A DNA stretch of 50,497 bases from Gemmatimonadaceae bacterium (GCA_035633115.1 DASQFN010000068.1:1-50497), one strand, 5' to 3'. Positions 20,470-30,262 are shown, counted from the stretch's first letter. Notes: a model not told the origin generated them from the letters alone. A program made the numbers and translations.

Positions 20470-21498
20470 TCATTGGGGAGTCGTAGTCCGTTTCGATCGA
20501 CGTTGGAGATAGGAGAGCCACCAAGGCATCTCGGTTTCGGTCGATTGGCGCAATACCGCTATTACCGCCGGCAAGTATGCGAACAACACCATTGTTGCGC
20601 CGCCGAGTCTCAGCAGCTCGTTCTGGGAGTGGATGGTCATTGCGAGATAAGCGGCGATGAAGCCACCAATCGTGGAAACGAGAGAGAGCAAATATGCCTC
20701 TCTGTAGGTTGCTGCAATGGTGAGAAGAGGGAGCGCATTGTACCAGTCCCAGGTCTGAGGCACGCAGGCCATCGTAAAAACCAGCCACGCTTCGCGTCGC
20801 CGCCATTTTATCAGAACCAACGCGATCAAGGGGCCGCCCAAGCGAAGAATTGGTGGGCGCATGTGGCCACTACGCTCGGACAACAGGGCAAGCCATTCGC
20901 GCGGCCACGAAGGAAGAAGCAGCAGGCTCACAGCTCCAAGAACCAAACATCCGGCGGCCAGCGCAATCCAGGCGCGAGGAGAGCTCGCAGATGCCACTAC
21001 GGGCATGCCCGTTTGCGGCTTGGCCAGAACAAAAAAACAAAGTGCCGGGATGAACACCGCAGCGGTCATCAGAATCGTCCACTGAGCCGCTGTAACGTTG
21101 AACAGGAACGTGAGGGATACGAGGATCGGCAAACGATGCCAGCTGTCTGCCGTCATGCCGTAGACGAGTAACGCGGTGGAGATCCATACGAATGCGGTCA
21201 CCGCGGCGGCCTGAGGTAAGGCGGCCAGGGGCATCGCGGCAACAAAGGCAGTGGCCGGATACAGGAGGGAGTAATCCAGCTCGAACGTCAGGCCGGGGCC
21301 GACAAGCGGGTAAGGGCTGATGCCCTGGAGTAATGAGCGCGCGCCGAACCACACCAGCGAGAAATCGCCGTAGTATGTTGGCTCGGTAACGAAGCGGTAA
21401 ACGATCACTGCTGCCGCCATCGTCGCAACTACCACCGCGAGAGCAAAGCGTCGCAGCGGAGTTGGTCTGTTGTCACCCCAAGGCCAGCCGCGAGTCAT
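20470..21498 (-). CDS. GT87/DUF2029-like membrane glycosyltransferase
   Basis: 342 residues from the ATG at 21498 (a GTG at 21507 is possible). About nine helices. The N-terminal FSLVWFGARSLLQGISPYPLV matches the D/W-x-G region of DUF2029 (GT87) mannosyltransferases, and KWRRREAW plus ACVPQTWDWYNALPLL recur in the paralogues at 39420-40385 and 40400-41467. These enzymes use polyprenyl-phosphate sugars and act outside the membrane. A decayed copy of the C-terminal half is at about 23765-24075. Confidence 0.75.
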   Translation of the reverse strand: MTRGWPWGDNRPTPLRRFALAVVVATMAAAVIVYRFVTEPTYYGDFSLVWFGARSLLQGISPYPLVGPGLTFELDYSLLYPATAFVAAMPLAALPQAAAVTAFVWISTALLVYGMTADSWHRLPILVSLTFLFNVTAAQWTILMTAAVFIPALCFFVLAKPQTGMPVVASASSPRAWIALAAGCLVLGAVSLLLLPSWPREWLALLSERSGHMRPPILRLGGPLIALVLIKWRRREAWLVFTMACVPQTWDWYNALPLLTIAATYREAYLLSLVSTIGGFIAAYLAMTIHSQNELLRLGGATMVLFAYLPAVIAVLRQSTETEMPWWLSYLQRRSKRTTTPQ

Positions 21499-21545
21499 GT
21501 TCAACACCCGCTAATGCTATTGCGCTTGCCTAGCTTCTAACAAGA

Positions 21546-21938
21546 TTGAGCAACCCAATGACGCGCTTCGCCAATAGCGGTACCCAGTCTCCTCTGCTCG
21601 ATAAAGCGGAGAAGATCGCGGCTGTGGTAATTACTCTGGCTGTCATCTGCTTTCATTTGGTCACTGCAACCTCCGCTGGGCCACTCTGGCGCGACGAGGC
21701 TGCCGCGCTGGGGCTCGCGACCTCGCCAACTCTTGGGGAGGTTTGGAACAACCTGCAACACGAAGCGTTCCCGATTCTCTGGCCGTTGCTGATACGCGAG
21801 TTCAGCTCGCTCGTCGGACCGATGAACGACTCCGCATTCCGTGCCCACGGGAAACCGCCGACAATGGATATGGATGAGATGCTGCATGCCATGGATCGGC
21901 CCGGTGAACAACACAAACTGGGTAGCGCGCCCCGGTAA
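21546..21938 (+). pseudogene. Truncated WRDEA-type GT-C glycosyltransferase
   Basis: The first ~95 residues (from the ATG at 21558) match the N-terminus of the full-length gene starting at 22041: TSAGPLWRDEAAALGLATSPT against TSAGPLWRDEAGGVGLATLPT, through SLVGPMNDSAFR. The match then stops and a foreign tail of about 30 residues (KPPTMDMDEMLHAMDRP) runs to a TAA at 21936. A full protein is about 560 residues, so this is a remnant left by recombination. Whether the short product is made is unknown. Confidence 0.8.
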
Positions 21939-22040
21939 CGGTACGGTACCACTACCCGTACCCCGCCACTACCTCGCCTCCACGCTCCTATCGACTAATT
22001 TTGTGCGTTGACCCGCCCCCAAATCTCGAGGCAGCGCAAG

Positions 22041-23735
22041 ATGACGTTTACGCGCGAAGGCATCACGCCAAGCGGTCGCCATCCCAGAAGAGTTTTCGCC
22101 TTTAGAATTAGGTACTCAATCTTGAGGAAGGCTGAGGGGTCTGTTGGCGTCCTCCTCACGCTGACTGTTATCTGGCTCCATTACTTGGTAGCGACCTCTG
22201 CCGGGCCGCTATGGCGGGACGAGGCCGGCGGGGTCGGACTCGCGACGCTGCCCACGCTGGAAGATGTCTGGGCGAACCTCCGACACGACTCGTTTCCTAT
22301 ACTCTGGCCGTTGGCGCTGCGAGAGTACTCCGCTCTCGTCGGGCCGATGAACGACCCGGCACTTCGTGCCCTGGGGTTTTGGGTAGGCGCGGGCATTGTT
22401 GCCGCCCTGTGGTTCAGTGCCGTAGCGTTCCGGAACTCGGTTCCTTTGCTGTCCCTCGCGTTGCTGGCGATGAATCCCAGCCTGATCGTATGGGGCGATT
22501 CGATACGCGCCTACGGATTCGGGGCTCTGCTAATTCTTCTTGCGGGCGCCTTGCTGTGGCGATTCGTGGAGGAGCCTGGAGTGGGTCGTTTTTCTGCTGC
22601 CGCCGTCGCCGCGATCGTCAGCGTTCATGCGCTCTACAACAATTCCGTCCTGGTGTTGGCTTTCTGTGCCGGCGGCGTCGCGGTGTGTGCTCTCGAGCAG
22701 GCGTGGAAAAAAGCCGCCTTGGTGGTGCTGATAGGCGCATTGGCGGCGATTTCGCTCGTTCCCTATGCGGCGATGATCCAGGAGACGAGCAGCGTAAGGG
22801 TTCTGCAAACGACCGACTACAACCTAGGCTGGTTTCGGGAACGATTGAACGAAACACTCCGTCCAGCGGGCGCTTGGGCGCCCTACGTTTGGGTCGGAGC
22901 TTTCGCGGTTGCAGTGATGCTTGGAGTTCGCGCAGTGCGACTGCCAGGTCAGCTGGCTATCTCACAAAGCCAGCGTAGGTTGGTCCTCTTTGCTCTCGTC
23001 AGCCTTGTCGTAGGCGTGGTGGGCACCTTTGTTTTTCTGGACCAATTGTCTTGGTTCACGCGCCCCTGGTATTACATCACGTTACTGGCGCTCGCCGCCG
23101 TATGCATTGATGCGTTGTTTGGAGCGGTGATCCATACAGTTCCCCTGCGCATTGCTCGCCTCGGCATAGTATTGCTGCTCGCCGCGGCGACGATCCTGCC
23201 CGCTGCTGGGGAATCGCGGCAGCGGATGACTAACGTTGACCTCATCGCTTCACGCCTCCATCAGATTGGGCGGCCGGGTGACCTCATCTTGGTCAACGGG
23301 TGGTACCCCGGGGTGAGCTTCAGCCGCTACTATCGCGGCCCGGTTTCCTGGATGACGGTGCCCCCACTTGGCTTCTACCGATATCATCGTTACGACAAAA
23401 TCAAAACGCTAATGATGTTGAGAGATCAGACAATGCCTGTTCGCCCGGCGACTGATCAGGCAGCTGTTGTGTTGCAGGGAGGGCATCGGGTGTTCATCGT
23501 TGGAGGTCTGATCTTTTCGCGCCCGAACCGGCCGCGGTCGCCTCCGCGGCCCGCGCCTCGGCCTGGAGATCATCCCTGGCCAGAAGCGGAATACTCCACT
23601 GAGTGGTCGTTAATGCTCGGAGATTTCCTACGCGAGCATTCGAGCACGCTTGTAAAGGTGCCGGTGGAAGTCCCCACTCCGGTCAGTCCCTACGAAGATC
23701 TGGAGCTTCTGGTGGCCGAAGGCTGGCGGCCTTGA
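22041..23735 (+). CDS. GT-C (GT39-like) membrane glycosyltransferase, WRDEA type
   Basis: 564 residues from the ATG at 22041 (a TTG at 22008 is possible). An N-terminal helix is followed by the periplasmic loop with the acidic DE motif (GPLWRDEAGG) typical of GT39/ArnT/PMT-like enzymes, then about ten helices. A soluble C-terminal domain of about 190 residues holds LILVNGWYPGVSFSRYYRG. It is the only intact copy of a family that also has a truncated copy just upstream and a frameshifted copy at 26091-27148. Probably transfers a sugar from a polyprenyl carrier. The C-terminal part has a Pro-Arg-rich insert (RPNRPRSPPRPAPRPGD). Confidence 0.75.
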   Translation: MTFTREGITPSGRHPRRVFAFRIRYSILRKAEGSVGVLLTLTVIWLHYLVATSAGPLWRDEAGGVGLATLPTLEDVWANLRHDSFPILWPLALREYSALVGPMNDPALRALGFWVGAGIVAALWFSAVAFRNSVPLLSLALLAMNPSLIVWGDSIRAYGFGALLILLAGALLWRFVEEPGVGRFSAAAVAAIVSVHALYNNSVLVLAFCAGGVAVCALEQAWKKAALVVLIGALAAISLVPYAAMIQETSSVRVLQTTDYNLGWFRERLNETLRPAGAWAPYVWVGAFAVAVMLGVRAVRLPGQLAISQSQRRLVLFALVSLVVGVVGTFVFLDQLSWFTRPWYYITLLALAAVCIDALFGAVIHTVPLRIARLGIVLLLAAATILPAAGESRQRMTNVDLIASRLHQIGRPGDLILVNGWYPGVSFSRYYRGPVSWMTVPPLGFYRYHRYDKIKTLMMLRDQTMPVRPATDQAAVVLQGGHRVFIVGGLIFSRPNRPRSPPRPAPRPGDHPWPEAEYSTEWSLMLGDFLREHSSTLVKVPVEVPTPVSPYEDLELLVAEGWRP

Positions 23736-23764
23736 TCCTTCGGGCTGTAATCAGTTCCATCCAT

Positions 23765-24075
23765 CACGGACCCGCCCTTCGTTCGGTCGTCGAAGAATCA
23801 TGATTGTGGCCGGGATGAATGCGGAAACAACCATCATGTTGGCATCATGTCGAGACTGGTGACGTCATGAACGTGCGCTCGCTGCGTGACCAGTGCCGAG
23901 CTAGGATACGATCGAGAGGAGTCCGACCTCGCACCAAGTGTTGGCCAGGGCAACAACGACAAGCACGTTGTACGAATACGGCGTCTGCACTACGCAGGCA
24001 AAGCGGAAAGCAAGCCACGCTTTAAGGCGCCGCCAGCGAAAGAGGACTAGGAGTACAGAAGCCGCAGAGCCGGGT
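23765..24075 (-). pseudogene. Remnant of a GT87/DUF2029 gene (C-terminal half)
   Basis: Minus-strand translation gives LLVLFRWRRLKAWLAFRFAC, continuing VVQTPYSYNVLVV, which matches ALVLIKWRRREAWLVFTMAC and VPQTWDWYNALPL of the intact gene at 20470-21498. After an in-frame TAG, FIPATIMILRRPNEG matches CLPALIILLRRPNEG of the gene at 40400-41467. No start codon or N-terminal half remains. I noticed it by matching motifs; it has no long open frame. Confidence 0.75.
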
Positions 24076-24124
24076 AGTCGGTGCTGCCAGCTATTTGTGG
24101 CGCTGCCAGAGCGCGAAATCGCTG

Positions 24125-24325
24125 TTAGCGAGGCGGCAGATTGTCAACGCCCAGCCCGCCGTCGGCGAGCCGACCGGGGAGGAATACATATTGGTCTCCG
24201 GCAAGTGCGACCTGCACGCTTGGCCATACGAGCGACAGCATCACCACGGACGCGCCAAGCCCGACAAGAGCGAGGTTCCAGCCTTTGAACCCGTGGATGG
24301 AGTCGGATTCGAGGTTGACAGCGGT
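24125..24325 (-). pseudogene. Remnant of the DQYVFL-type GT-C gene (N-terminal fragment)
   Basis: GWNLALVGLGASVVMLSLVW and VALAGDQYVFLPGRLADG through VDNLPPR match the N-terminus of the intact 422-residue protein at 31371-32639 (GWDLAVVGLGATVVILLLVW, VALGGDQYVFLARQLAEG, VDNLPPR). The similarity ends right after PPR. It lies against the GT87 remnant and ends within a few bases of the stop of the gene at 24333. Confidence 0.8.
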
Positions 24326-24332
24326 CAGAGCA

Positions 24333-25983
24333 TTATCTCCGGGCGCATGCTCCCTCCGGTGTGAATAGAAACGCGCGAAGCTCCTCGTATCGCGGCGCGC
24401 GACCGCGTACAGCGACGGTTGTGTCGGGCGCGCCATAATGGGAAACCAGTTCCTCCCGAATCTGGTTTGCCCTCACCGCGGCAACCGCGTTGAAGTCCGC
24501 TGATCGTAGCACCCGCCTGATACTTTCGGCAGAGAATTCGTGCACTTGGCTCGCGTCCACGATGAGCCACGCACGCCGACCAGCGCAGCGCGCTTCCGCG
24601 ATACGCTGTTTTACGCGGGTGAACGCGACTGGATCAGCCACCCGGTTGGCCAGCCCAGCGAAGTCGACTGCCTCCTCGCGCCCAAAATGCGGGAAGTCTA
24701 TCTGCTCTATAGGAAGCACGTAGTAGTAGTTGAAGGACGACGCGAGCGGCTCGGGTGCGATGATCAGAAGATCCGACGGCTCTGTACGCGCCGTGACCGC
24801 GGCGGCGAGCTCCCTTGCGTTTGAGGGCGTGGTTCTAATCAATGCGACGAGTGCAACGCAATATGTTGCAACAAGCGCTGCAAGGACGGCCCACCATAGT
24901 GGCATGACGCCGCCACGACGGCCGACCAGCCAATGCGCAAGCGCAAGAAGCATCAGCGGAGCGAGCGTCACCAGGCAGCGCGCGAGTATCAGGTTGGAGC
25001 GAGGAGACAAGAGGGTTGCGAAGAGCCAAGCGGTGACTGGAACAACAAGTACGACGATCAGTGAAGCGCGCGTGCTCCTCGCGGCTGACACCGGCTTGTT
25101 CACAACGGTGGACGTCACTCCCGCGGCTCGATCTCGGCGCACCCGCCTAAGTTCTCCGGCGCCGAGAACAGCAGTCGGGAGAACAGCCGGGTACGCGAAA
25201 ATCGTTGATCGGAGCAGCACCCCGGCGGAAAGAGCGACCAATCCGACCATTTCCTTCCAACCATCCACTAACAGCGGCGCGTGCCCCGCATTTTGCGCCT
25301 GGAAGACCAGCCGTGGGGCCCACGGTAAATACGCAATCCCGATTACGATCTGCGCGACAAGCCACTCTCTCATCGCCGTCGCGCGCCCACGACCGACGCC
25401 GATGAGCAGCACCAGACTCGCTGCAAGCCATTCGCCGAAGAGGACGAGCCATCCCCAGTTGTGCGTGTAAAGCAAGGCGAGGCTGGCTACGACGTGGCCT
25501 GTCCACACACCGCGCCCACCACGCTCGAGACCGCGTATCAAGGTGTAGCTTGAAATCAGTGCGACAAGCGGCAGCAAGGAGTACGGACGCGCTGTGGCTG
25601 AAAACGCGCTTAGAGCTGGAGATATTGCGGCGAGACCCGACGCGAGAAGGCCGACGCGCGATGAGAACAGCGACGCGCCCACGAGATATATGGCCGGGAC
25701 AATCGCGACACCAATGCCTACCGGCAGCAGCCGAGCCGCCATGTCGCCGTTTCCAGCGAGTGGCAGCCACAAGCGCATGAGCGCGTAGAAGAGCGGAGGG
25801 TGAGATTCGTGGAGCCGGAGAAACTCCAGCATCGCGCTCCATGAGGGGAAGCGGACGATGAACAAAAAGAGGGCTTCGTCACGCCACAGGCCGCCGCGCG
25901 CCGCAATGAGGCAACGTATGAGCAACGCGACAACTGAAAAGAGGACGAGGGCTGGCCCGGTTCTGCCCGTTACCCGCGCCATC
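24333..25983 (-). CDS. GT-C (GT39-like) membrane glycosyltransferase
   Basis: About 550 residues from the ATG at 25983 (a start at 26021 adds 13 residues). GGLWRDEALFLFIVRFPSWS is the GT39-type first loop with the catalytic DE pair, and HESHPPLFYALMRLWLPLAG follows as in PMT/ArnT-like proteins. About 11 helices, then a soluble C-terminal domain (LLIIAPEPLASSFNYYYV). It is a different subfamily from the WRDEA copies at 21.5, 22.0 and 26.1 kb. Sugar and acceptor unknown. Confidence 0.77.
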
Positions 25984-26090
25984 GTCAGTGCGGGTCCTGT
26001 ATGAAGCCAACTGTCCGCCAATCAGGGCGACGTTGAGACCTCTTCGGGCAAATCACCTGGGGACGCTAGTTAGATCGGCGGCCCCTTTCA

Positions 26091-27148
26091 ATGGGCAGAT
26101 CGCGAACATGGATTGCGTTGATGCTGGTGTGGAGCGCAATCTCTAACCATGGGACTGCGCTGGGACTCGCGACGTCGCCAACCTTTGGGGAGGTTTGGAA
26201 CAACCTGAAGCACGAAGCCTTCCCGATTCTCTGGCCGGTGCTGATACGCGAGTTCAGCTCGCTCGTCGGCCCGATGAACGACGTCGCATTCCGTATCCTC
26301 GGCTTCTGTATGGGCCTCGCGATCGTTGCGGCCCTGTGGTTCAACGCGCGAACGTTTCGCCATGCTTTGCCTCTGTTCTCGCTCGCCCTACCGGCCATGA
26401 ATCCGAGCCTCATCGTCTGGGGCGATTCCGTACGCGCTGACGGATTAGGGATCACGCTTGTCCTTTTTGCTGGCGCATTCATCTGGCGATTCGTCGAGGA
26501 TCCAACCCCAACTCGTTTTGCGGCGGCGGCGGTGGCTTCGATCGTGAGCGTTCACACACTCTTTTACAATTCTGACTTGCTGCTCGCGTTCTGCGCAGGC
26601 GCGGTTGCGGTGTGTGCGTTGAACCGCGCCTGGAAAAAGCCGCAATGGTGGTGCTGTTGGGTGGTCTGGCTGCCGCTTCGCTCGTGCCCTATGCCGCGAG
26701 GGTGAGCGACGCCGGCGATTGGAACATGCTCGTGAAAATGCCCGACTACACGCTGAGCTGGTTCCGCGAGAGATTGCACGAAACAATTCAGCCCGTCGGG
26801 GCCTGGGCGCCATTCGTGTGGATCCTGGCATTCGCAGTTGCAGTAATGGTTGGAGTTCGTGCGGTGCGCCTTCCAGATCAGCTCGGTATCTCGCAAAGAC
26901 AACGCGACGTGATCTTGTTTGCTCTCGTTAGCCTGGTGGTTGGAGTAGTCGGAATCTTCGTTTCTCTGGACTATCTGTCTTACTTCACCGGGCCATGGTA
27001 TTACCTCACGCTACTGGCGCTCGCTGCCGTGTGTATTGATGCAGTGTTTGGAGCGGTGATCCATAGAGTGCCGCTCCGCCCCCGACCAGTGAGCGAGCCG
27101 AGCGAAGATATCACCTCAGTGGTTTCTGCTGTCCCTGTTTGCCCCTAA
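26091..27148 (+). pseudogene. Frameshifted, truncated WRDEA-type GT-C glycosyltransferase
   Basis: Two frames together reproduce the 564-residue protein at 22041-23735. Frame one runs 26091-26705 (LATSPTFGEVWNNLKHEAFP to ALNRAWKK). Frame two continues to 27148 (AAMVVLLGGLAAASLVPYA to AVIHRVPLR). At 26634-26638 there are five A where the intact copy has six (TGGAAAAAAGCC), a one-base deletion. The N-terminus and its GPLWRDEA motif are missing, and the soluble C-terminal domain is cut off after AVIHRVPLR. Confidence 0.88.
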
Positions 27149-27240
27149 GAATCCTAGTGTTGACTCGAAGCGCGCAACAAATCGCGTAACTCAAAAGCAG
27201 CACTGCCACCTTTCTCCGGGCGCAATTGCGCGTCACTCCT

Positions 27241-28431
27241 TCAGTGCTCGAGGCGGGGAGAGACCGTTTCCGTATGTACGCCAGTCGCAGAAAGTGAGGA
27301 TCTTTTTGAACCCGCTCGCCGAATGCGCGTGGATTTGTCAAAAGCTACCCACAGCGTTCCAACAAACAACACGAGAATCGGAATCTGATATACGTTAGGG
27401 CTCCACGCCCAATCGCTTATGGATTTTGGTAGAACCACCCGTAAACCATCTTTGTGGCCCATCAGCAATACCGTCGTCGCTACCGTATAGACGACAAACG
27501 GAATGTTGCTAAAGACCGCAATTGCCGGAACAACGATGGCAAGATACTGATTGGTCATCGCGGGAGAGAATGCGACGAGCACAAGACTGTAGATCAGCAG
27601 CGCATCCATAGTTTGCCAGCGCCTAGTCAGGTATCCCGCCAACAGCACGGCGCCAAGAAAGAATTCCAGCGGCGATACGAGGCTTCGAATAACCGACGGG
27701 AGGATTGTATTCCAGAGCGGGGCGTTATGTCGCGAGGTGTAAAGAAAGACATTCGCGACAATGCCTGCGCCCCCACTCCTCCAATACGGAAGAAAGCCCA
27801 TCAGGAAGACTGCAATCGGCACTCCAATCGCCCAGGCGCGCGGGCCCCACCGCCTTTCGCGCAAAGCGAGCCAAACGGGAAACGCGAAGAATACGTGCTT
27901 CACCATTAGCGAAAGACCCAGAAGACAATACGCTGCGAGCCGGCGCTTGGTGATATTGCTGGGGTGTGGACTCTCACGCTGGTCTGAGTCGTAAACCAGG
28001 ACAGCGAGCATTGCGAGGAGCACAGCTAGGTTGTCAAACTGGCCATGATACCCGCTAATGAGGATCGCGACAGGGTTGAGGAGTGCAGCCATCGCGGGGA
28101 GGCGGCCAAAATTGTAATAGATCACTGCGAACAGCCCTATATCCACGAGAGACAAGAAGCTTGCAACGGCAAGACGGAATGCCATTGTCGGGTCCGCGAA
28201 ACGCTGCGCAGTCGCATCCAGCAGATGCAGAACCCAAAACCAAATCGGCCCGTAATTGTAGCGATCGGTCTCAGCGTACACGTTGCCGCCGCGCTCCATG
28301 ATGCTTGCGACGATTCGGTACGAGGTGAAGTCGTGGTTGTAATCAGGGCCTGCAAGAAGCACACGGACCACAATCGAAGTGAGGACGAGAAGGCCGACCG
28401 TAGTGCCCCCGACAGAGCGGAGACGGTTCAC
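27241..28431 (-). CDS. GT-C membrane glycosyltransferase (mannosyltransferase-like)
   Basis: 396 residues, about ten helices. The N-terminal loop GPDYNHDFTSYRIVASIMERG and the segment YNYGPIWFWVLHLLD resemble polyprenol-dependent GT-C hexosyltransferases of the GT87/PIG-M-like group. HGQFDNLAVLLAMLAVLVYD is the HxQxD-like loop also seen in ALG6/ALG8-type enzymes. It begins with GTG inside the TGA of the FAD oxidoreductase gene (GTGA, 28428-28431), so the two are made together. Function inferred from fold only. Confidence 0.72.
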   Translation of the reverse strand: MNRLRSVGGTTVGLLVLTSIVVRVLLAGPDYNHDFTSYRIVASIMERGGNVYAETDRYNYGPIWFWVLHLLDATAQRFADPTMAFRLAVASFLSLVDIGLFAVIYYNFGRLPAMAALLNPVAILISGYHGQFDNLAVLLAMLAVLVYDSDQRESPHPSNITKRRLAAYCLLGLSLMVKHVFFAFPVWLALRERRWGPRAWAIGVPIAVFLMGFLPYWRSGGAGIVANVFLYTSRHNAPLWNTILPSVIRSLVSPLEFFLGAVLLAGYLTRRWQTMDALLIYSLVLVAFSPAMTNQYLAIVVPAIAVFSNIPFVVYTVATTVLLMGHKDGLRVVLPKSISDWAWSPNVYQIPILVLFVGTLWVAFDKSTRIRRAGSKRSSLSATGVHTETVSPRLEH

Positions 28432-29783
28432 GGGTCTTGAGTGTGGCGAGGGCGGGAGCGACTCTTCAGCGCCGCATCTACCAACGAGGCAACACGGGTG
28501 CCATCGCGAACTGCGTAGTTAGTGCCGCGGTCCTCTGGAAATATCTGACTGAAGTTAGCCAAATAGACGTTGGGCGTTGGAGTAGTGAATGAAGGGATTC
28601 GTCTCTCGTAGTCGCAATCGACAACGTGTTGAGCATTCTGAAAGCGCGTAAGGTGACACTCCTTAACCTTCTCACGATCGAACCCGGGATACATCTTCGA
28701 TATGTAGGCGAACCACTGGGCTTCGACGTCGCGCGTGGCCTGCGAGAACAACGCGTGGTCATGTGGCAGATAAGTCGCCGCATAATACACACAGTTACCG
28801 TCATAGAACGACCGGCCGATAAGTCGCGTGTGATTGATAAAGACTAGAAAGGGTGCGTCCGGTTCGTTAACACTCACCCAATACGTCCCACCGAGATCCT
28901 GGCTTGAGGAGAAAACGAGACAGATAGCGCCCAAATACTGGACCGATTCGAGTTGCCGCCGGTATGCGCTCGAGAGGTGAACGTCTTCATTTGTCAGTTT
29001 GGCAAAGACATGACTCGGAACGGTAGCAATAACGGCGGCGAAGTGCCGCACCTTGCCGTCGATCGTAACTGTTGGACTGACCCCACCACTCACCGCCTCG
29101 ACGGCAGAATCAGTGTGAATTTGCACCTTGTCCGCATTCAACCGGTCTTGAATTGCCGAGACGATCGTATTGAACCCACCCTCGAAATAACCCAGACGCT
29201 CGACGGAATCCTCAGGAACACGCGAGTTGGCCCGCACGTGCAACCTCGCCCATAGCCATTCCATGGACACGATGTCCGCAAACCGTCCGAACTTGCCTCG
29301 AAGCATCGGCTCCCAGATCACGCTAAAGCCGCGCTCCCCGGCGCGGTCGCGCATCCACGCCAGTGCGGGCTGGCCCCTAAAGCGGCGGGAACTTGGTTGT
29401 CGCTGGAGATATAGGACTGCGAGCCCGACCCTCACCCGGTCTACTATCGAGATAGGCTTGAATCGCAACAAATCTCCGGGGGTCATGAACGGCCAGATTC
29501 GCCCATCGTAGTAGATCGCCATGGAGCTTCGATGCCAGAGAAGACGATCTGAAATTCCTAACTCCCGGGCGAGCCCGATTATATCAGCGTCGCCGCGAAA
29601 TAGGTGGTGATAGGTCCGCTCGATGCTTGTGCCGTGCATCCGGACACCGGACGCAAGACCCCCAAGCGTCTGTCCGCGTTCAAAAAGCTCCACCGCGTAG
29701 CCTGCGCCAGACAGACGGAGCGCAGCGACAAGTCCCGTGAAGCCACCGCCGATAACTGCGATCGCGTCGTTACCATGGGTCAT
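28428..29783 (-). CDS. FAD-dependent oxidoreductase of the UDP-galactopyranose mutase/protoporphyrinogen oxidase-like group
   Basis: 451 residues from the ATG at 29783. The N-terminal dinucleotide fold has AVIGGGFTGLVAALRLSGAG and the conserved Glu in ELFERGQTLGGLASG. The middle and C-terminus keep the FAD contact pattern (YFEGGFNTIVSAIQDRL, NVYLANFSQIFPEDRGTNYAV). Members in glycan clusters act on lipid- or nucleotide-linked sugars, but no substrate can be read. Translational coupling with the GT-C enzyme at 27241 suggests that it modifies the sugar donor or acceptor for that enzyme. Confidence 0.78.
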   Translation of the reverse strand: MTHGNDAIAVIGGGFTGLVAALRLSGAGYAVELFERGQTLGGLASGVRMHGTSIERTYHHLFRGDADIIGLARELGISDRLLWHRSSMAIYYDGRIWPFMTPGDLLRFKPISIVDRVRVGLAVLYLQRQPSSRRFRGQPALAWMRDRAGERGFSVIWEPMLRGKFGRFADIVSMEWLWARLHVRANSRVPEDSVERLGYFEGGFNTIVSAIQDRLNADKVQIHTDSAVEAVSGGVSPTVTIDGKVRHFAAVIATVPSHVFAKLTNEDVHLSSAYRRQLESVQYLGAICLVFSSSQDLGGTYWVSVNEPDAPFLVFINHTRLIGRSFYDGNCVYYAATYLPHDHALFSQATRDVEAQWFAYISKMYPGFDREKVKECHLTRFQNAQHVVDCDYERRIPSFTTPTPNVYLANFSQIFPEDRGTNYAVRDGTRVASLVDAALKSRSRPRHTQDP

Positions 29784-30029
29784 ACTGTGCACGGGATGTC
29801 AACGCCATGGATTGAAGGTCCACGCACACTGCTGCTGCCGATTTCGTCGCAAGCGGTCGAAGGACGCTCTTCGACAGGAGAGGATGCTTCCCACCTAGCA
29901 TTGTCCGACAAAGTTTCTTCAGCTGGCCCACGATTTCCAGTTAATCGATTCGCTCGAATGGGCGCGAACATCCAGCGGTTTTCCATTCTACACCTTTGAG
30001 ACTAGTCTCTGACGGGCGTTCCCCGCGCA

Positions 30030-30262
30030 CCTGGATCGGCCGAGCACGACCCGCATGCACGGGAAAGCGTTCATGAACGCCAGGTGCCATAGCTCCCGCG
30101 CCCGAACAACCCGTGCGCGCCACTGCGCTCCCAGATGCCGAGCGGAATTCCCGTGGCATCCCGATAAAGCGACGAAAACAGCTCGATGCATCGTTGAATC
30201 CAGAGACTGACGATCGTCCAGCTCGCCAAAGAGTATCATCGTCGGCAACAATACCTGCGCGC
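30030..30262 (-). pseudogene. Decayed fragment of actF
   Basis: Minus-strand reading gives LLPTMILFGE near 30255 and LAFMNAFPCMRVVL near 30060, matching FLPTMIFFAS and MAFMDAFPRMRVVL in the intact ActF (41529-42845). The nucleotide alignment with 41605-41820 is collinear over about 215 bases (for example TATCATCGTCGGCA in both). The reading frame is broken between the two motifs. No other act gene remains here. The stretch from 29784 to 30598 otherwise shows no gene. Confidence 0.82.

Noticed and set aside
21940-21962. Hairpin GGTACGG / CCGTACC after the truncated glycosyltransferase
   Set aside because: Only seven base pairs, no T-run and no evidence that the stub is transcribed, so not listed as a terminator.
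27090-27150. Similarity of the tail of the frameshifted glycosyltransferase to the leader of the gene at 31371-32639 (CACCTCAG...GTTT)
   Set aside because: Short and weak by eye; needs an alignment before it can be called a recombination joint.
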